Part shown: one piece after another, positions 20,397 through 23,184 of the stretch
Layout: every line of letters starts with the position of its first letter
Position numbering within the stretch: position 1 is the stretch's first letter
Assembly (NCBI GenBank): GCA_023227835.1
Contig: JALOCI010000043.1
Span: forward strand, 1 to 23,184
Reading direction: 5' to 3'
Source: Bacteroidales bacterium
GTDB taxonomy: Bacteria > Bacteroidota > Bacteroidia > Bacteroidales > UBA932
Length of the DNA: 23,184 nt
Program-made: the position numbers and the translations under genes
Notes under the pieces: generated by a model
The model's database searches: none
The model's input: only the letters and a program-made list of their open reading frames with translations
What the model was told of the DNA's origin: nothing

Positions 20397-21574
20397 CATT
20401 ACAGGTCATGCCGGATATTCAGGCAATAAAAAAGATAATCGGTGATGCTCCTGCAACCCTCGAAGCAAACATAAAGAGCAGGGACAACGCTATCAAGGTA
20501 GCAGAAGGTCTCATCAAGGCTTACGCTAATGGGATGAACCCTCAACTCGACACACAGATGGCTGTCTTTGTTGAAAAAGGCAATAAGACCATCAAGGCTA
20601 TCAACGAGAAGAGAAAGCCCTTCACCCAGATGATGGACGAACTGAAAAAGAGATTTACCGGCTGTGAATCAGATATCAAGTCAAAGGTAGATGAGATACA
20701 AGGTTATCGCAATGACTGGGCGGCAGAGATAATGAAAAAGAGGCAGGAAGAGGAGCGTATAGCTGCGGCTAAACTGGCAAGGGAAAAAGAAGAGATCCGT
20801 ATTAATGCAGAAATAAAAGCGGCAGTAGGCGTAGCGTTCTATGAGCATATCGCGGAAAAGAAAAGAGCTGCACAAGAAAGATTCAACAAGATAACCCTTG
20901 CTAATTTCGATGAAGAAGAGGTTATCTTCTCAAAGCCGGTTTCTACATACACCCCTGCCAAGTTCGCAGAACTAAAGGTAACACTTCCGGAAAGTTCCAT
21001 ACTCACAAAAGAGGAGATAGTTCTCATATCTGCAAAAATACTCGCAGACGAATCATTATATGTGCATTACTTCAACGAATATGATTCTACTATGAGCGTG
21101 TTTCAGAAGAGCATGCAGGATCTGTTACCTTCAAAGAAAAAGGAATTACAGGATCTCGAGGCGGCAGACGAGGCAAAGAAAGCCGAAATAGAGGCAGAAC
21201 AGAAGAGAAGGGAAGAGGCAGCGGCGGCGCAGATAGCAGAAGAGGCAGAGCGGTCATCAAAGACTGTTGCGGATAACGCATCAGCAGAGGCAGCAGCTTC
21301 TACCGTCAACGCTGCCATGAACTCTCTTTTCATCCCTGTTATGGAAGCCCCGAAGGTAAAGGAGGGTACAGAGATAGTCATAAAGAACAAAGCCGGGTAT
21401 GCTCTTATTTTTCAGTTCTGGTTTGAGAAAGAGGGAAAATCTCTTGACAATGAGAAGATTGAAAAGAAGAGCATAGCGCAGATGAAGAAGTTCTGCGAGG
21501 ACTATACCATTAAGACAGGCGAGACAATCGAAAGCCCGTTCGTTGAGTACAAGGACACTTACAAGGCAAAGTAA
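20384..21574 (+). CDS. Phage coiled-coil protein of the recombination module
   Basis: 396 residues. A helical N-terminal half contains INEKRKPFTQMMDELKKRFT and a basic coiled coil (KKRQEEERIAAAKLAREKEE). A very Ala/Glu/Lys-rich coiled coil follows at about 250-300 (ADEAKKAEIEAEQKRREEAA). A separate globular C-terminal domain covers about 325-396 (GTEIVIKNKAGYALIFQFWF). The layout recalls the DUF1351-type proteins often encoded beside phage RecT/exonuclease genes, with 'xxKxFxxxxxExKxxxxxI' helices. I cannot confirm that family. The stop overlaps the RecE-like start by one base (TAATG), so the two are coupled. A recombination accessory role is likely. Confidence 0.7.
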   Translation: MENQALQVMPDIQAIKKIIGDAPATLEANIKSRDNAIKVAEGLIKAYANGMNPQLDTQMAVFVEKGNKTIKAINEKRKPFTQMMDELKKRFTGCESDIKSKVDEIQGYRNDWAAEIMKKRQEEERIAAAKLAREKEEIRINAEIKAAVGVAFYEHIAEKKRAAQERFNKITLANFDEEEVIFSKPVSTYTPAKFAELKVTLPESSILTKEEIVLISAKILADESLYVHYFNEYDSTMSVFQKSMQDLLPSKKKELQDLEAADEAKKAEIEAEQKRREEAAAAQIAEEAERSSKTVADNASAEAAASTVNAAMNSLFIPVMEAPKVKEGTEIVIKNKAGYALIFQFWFEKEGKSLDNEKIEKKSIAQMKKFCEDYTIKTGETIESPFVEYKDTYKAK

Positions 21575-22242
21575 TGATCGAGGTAGCTAATAACATAGAT
21601 TATTACAGCCGTTCCGAGGTGTCTAATTCGGATCTGTCGTGGTTGAAGCAGCAGCTTTGGCCACGAGAGATGCCGGATCCTACTAATGCGTATCGCTTCG
21701 GAAGCCTTATTGATGCCATGCTCACAGAGCCGGAAAGGGTGGATTACTTCAATTACCTTGTAGGGAGCGTTCATTATTCAAAGGATGATTTTGAGCTTGC
21801 ATTGAGGATGAAGGAAGCCTTCTATCGTGACCCCGTGGCTTACTCATTACTCTCTGTCTCTTCCGGACAGGTAGAAATGGCAAAGAGGGCGGATTTATGT
21901 TTCTCAGACATATCTTTCAACCTTCCGGTAAGGTGTAAGTGGGATCTGTGGGCAAAGGCACTCCATCACGGTGGCGACATAAAGAGCACGACAGCCACAA
22001 GTCAATCCGAATTTGAGGCAGCAGCCGAATATTTCGACTATGACCGTCAAAGAGCTTGGTACATGGACATAGCGGGGGCAGAGAAAGACATCCTTATAGG
22101 TATCTCAAAGAAAAACCAGAAGGTTTTCAAAATTTTCATAACAAAGGAATCAGAATTTTACAAGCGCGGAAGAGAGAAATACCAGGAACTTGCGTTCAGA
22201 TGGTGGTTGCTTTTCGGTGAGGGGAGGCCAGAAGTATGCTGA
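21574..22242 (+). CDS. RecE-like PD-(D/E)XK exonuclease
   Basis: 222 residues. The nuclease core is seen at VRCKWDLWAKALHHGGDIKS then TTATSQSEFEAAAEYFDYDR. The Asp of KWDLW and the Asp-x-Lys of DIKS form the PD-(D/E)XK metal site, and YDRQRAWYMD is the usual Q-x3-Y motif after it. The N-terminal region RSEVSNSDLSWLKQQLWP, then the FGSLIDAMLTEPER stretch, matches the 'S.S.L........fG...H..L..P' entry of RecE-type nucleases. It would resect dsDNA 5' to 3' for the RecT-like annealer. It overlaps the next gene by 7 bp. Confidence 0.82.
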   Translation: MIEVANNIDYYSRSEVSNSDLSWLKQQLWPREMPDPTNAYRFGSLIDAMLTEPERVDYFNYLVGSVHYSKDDFELALRMKEAFYRDPVAYSLLSVSSGQVEMAKRADLCFSDISFNLPVRCKWDLWAKALHHGGDIKSTTATSQSEFEAAAEYFDYDRQRAWYMDIAGAEKDILIGISKKNQKVFKIFITKESEFYKRGREKYQELAFRWWLLFGEGRPEVC

Positions 22243-22700
22243 CAGATATAATGACAATGGACGAGCTTCGTAGTGAGGCTAAGGAAATACAGTCTTTTCT
22301 TGACATCACCGTTTCGGAACAGATAGAGGAGGTTCTTGAGAGAGGCGCAATGCTCTCTGCCTACATAGCACGCACGGGTAAGATGAGGGCGGACGCTGAA
22401 TACCATCGTGACCTTATGCTCGAAAGCCAGATCATTAACATGCTTCGTGATGAGGCAAAATTACAACTTCCGGCCAATACTGTTAACAAACTCGTGGATG
22501 CCGCCATAAGGGACTACAATCACCTTTGCACCACCTGTGAGAGACTTAACAGAACCGCCACACACCAACTCGACTGGTGCAGGACCGTTGTGAGCAACGA
22601 GAAGAGCATGAGAGAGGCTACAAAAGGCTTTGATGCCACCCCTAAATCAATGAGGGTGAACACCCCTAACGACATTTTTAAAGAGGAGGAGGTATTCTGA
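22236..22700 (+). CDS. Hypothetical phage early protein, helical
   Basis: 154 residues, unrecognised. Helical with heptad-like stretches (SFLDITVSEQIEEVLERGAM, LINMLRDEAK-type helix at NMLRDEAKLQLPANTVNKLV). A Cys pair (HLCTTCERLNRTATHQLDWC) could bind metal, but there is no second pair at standard spacing. The C-terminus is acidic. Both ends are fused to its neighbours: 7 bp overlap upstream and a 1-bp TGATG overlap downstream with the helicase, so it is made with the replication/recombination set. Confidence 0.72.
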   Translation: MLTDIMTMDELRSEAKEIQSFLDITVSEQIEEVLERGAMLSAYIARTGKMRADAEYHRDLMLESQIINMLRDEAKLQLPANTVNKLVDAAIRDYNHLCTTCERLNRTATHQLDWCRTVVSNEKSMREATKGFDATPKSMRVNTPNDIFKEEEVF

Positions 22701-23184
22701 TGGGAACGATAACAAATGTTGCTGGTGGATATATGATAACCTCTGAATTTAACAGGGCTTTCACCTTTAGAATGAAAAAGGTTGGCGCACAGCCTGCCGG
22801 AAAAGGTCAATGGTTTATTGAAGAGGGACAAAAGGCAGAACAGCTTATAAGCGACTTACAGGCCGAGGAGTTTACAAACCTTTCCGAGCTATCACCAGAA
22901 ACTTACGGCGAGCTCCCAGAAATGCCTAAACTTACCGAGAGTATAAGAATGAAGGTAGAGCCTTACGGATTCCAGAAGGAGGGCATAGCATATAGCATCC
23001 AAAATACAAGGACGTTGATAGGCGATGAGCCGGGACTTGGCAAAACGATTCAGGCAATAGCCTCTGTTGTTTCCCTTAACGCTTTTCCCTGCCTTATCAT
23101 ATGCCCTTCGTCTCTTAAACTGAACTGGAAAGAGGAATGGGAAAAATGCTCCTACGAGAAGGCAGAGATCCTCACCGACGGGAT
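22700..23184 (+). CDS. SNF2-family DNA helicase/translocase (partial, 3' end off the window)
   Basis: Open from the ATG at 22700 to the right edge (161 full codons), start MGTITNVAGGYMITSEFNRA. After a ~95-residue N-terminal domain comes the SNF2 Q-like segment YGFQKEGIAYSIQNTRTLIG. The Walker A box follows in the form GDEPGLGKTIQAIA, with Pro as in phage and SMARCAL1-like proteins instead of the usual DEMGLGKT. Motif Ia is LIICPSSLKLNWKEEW. Motifs II-VI lie beyond the edge. Phage SNF2 proteins usually act in DNA replication or remodelling during early infection. Start codon overlaps the preceding stop. Confidence 0.9.
   Translation, partial: MGTITNVAGGYMITSEFNRAFTFRMKKVGAQPAGKGQWFIEEGQKAEQLISDLQAEEFTNLSELSPETYGELPEMPKLTESIRMKVEPYGFQKEGIAYSIQNTRTLIGDEPGLGKTIQAIASVVSLNAFPCLIICPSSLKLNWKEEWEKCSYEKAEILTDG

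Larger units (their letters stand above)
14672..23184 (+). mobile_element. Left arm of a temperate prophage (partial)
   Basis: The region starts at tRNA-Arg and runs off the right edge. In order it holds an integrase, a leftward lysogeny module (repressor, two lipoproteins, small HTH-like protein) and an operator/promoter switch. A rightward early module follows (Cro-like, LuxR-type, excisionase-like, RecT-like, RecE-like, SNF2 helicase). No conjugation, relaxase or transposase gene is seen, which favours a phage over an integrative conjugative element. Structural and lysis genes should lie to the right. Confidence 0.88.

Noticed and set aside
14598..23184. An integrative conjugative element instead of a prophage
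   Set aside because: No relaxase, Tra or T4SS gene is seen, while CI/Cro, excisionase-like, RecE/RecT-like and SNF2 genes point to a temperate phage. The part outside the window could still change this.

Overview
The window looks like a chromosomal segment of an anaerobic Bacteroidales-type bacterium (phylum Bacteroidota) with the left end of a prophage integrated at a tRNA gene. The lineage call rests on four things: the Bacteroidales F-ATPase gene order (atpD-atpC-small membrane protein-atpB-E-F-H); an 81-codon-class epsilon subunit without its helical domain; promoters of the TTTG / TAnnTTTG type; and gene starts without Shine-Dalgarno motifs. I cannot name a genus from sequence alone.

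Region 1 (1-4514, minus strand) is most of an ATP synthase operon, read right to left from a promoter at about 4539-4575. It runs off the left edge inside atpH.

Region 2 (4582-10204, minus strand) is a tightly packed seven-gene operon: DsrE2-type sulfurtransferase, TusA, a free-standing MvhD-like protein, two HdrA-like flavin/iron-sulfur proteins in tandem, a small winged-helix-like protein, and an HdrC/QmoC-like membrane iron-sulfur protein. It resembles the Qmo electron-transfer module joined to a persulfide relay. No sat, apr, dsrAB or HdrB (CCG-domain) gene lies beside it. The likely theme is electron exchange between a cytoplasmic sulfur carrier and the quinone pool, just upstream of the ATP synthase genes. 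A Crp-family regulator (10332-11012) is divergently transcribed. A perfect TGTGA-N6-TCACA palindrome in the shared intergenic region matches the Crp-like recognition helix of that protein.

Region 3 (11013-14671, plus strand) is housekeeping: grpE-dnaJ (promoter wrapped in an 8-bp inverted repeat), a 140-bp cytosine-free tandem repeat, anmK, rplS with a structured leader, and tRNA-Arg(ACG). The tRNA carries a covarying A19-U56 in place of the usual G19-C56.

Region 4 (14672-23184) is the left arm of a temperate prophage. A tyrosine integrase sits directly after the tRNA. Then comes a leftward lysogeny operon: CI-type repressor, two small lipoproteins and a small HTH-like protein. A switch region follows with two near-identical operators 30 bp apart and a near-ideal rightward promoter. 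The rightward early operon encodes a Cro-like protein, a LuxR-type regulator, an excisionase-like protein, small unknowns, RecT-like annealing protein, a coiled-coil protein, RecE-like nuclease, an unknown, and an SNF2 helicase cut by the right edge. The right attachment site and structural genes are outside the window.
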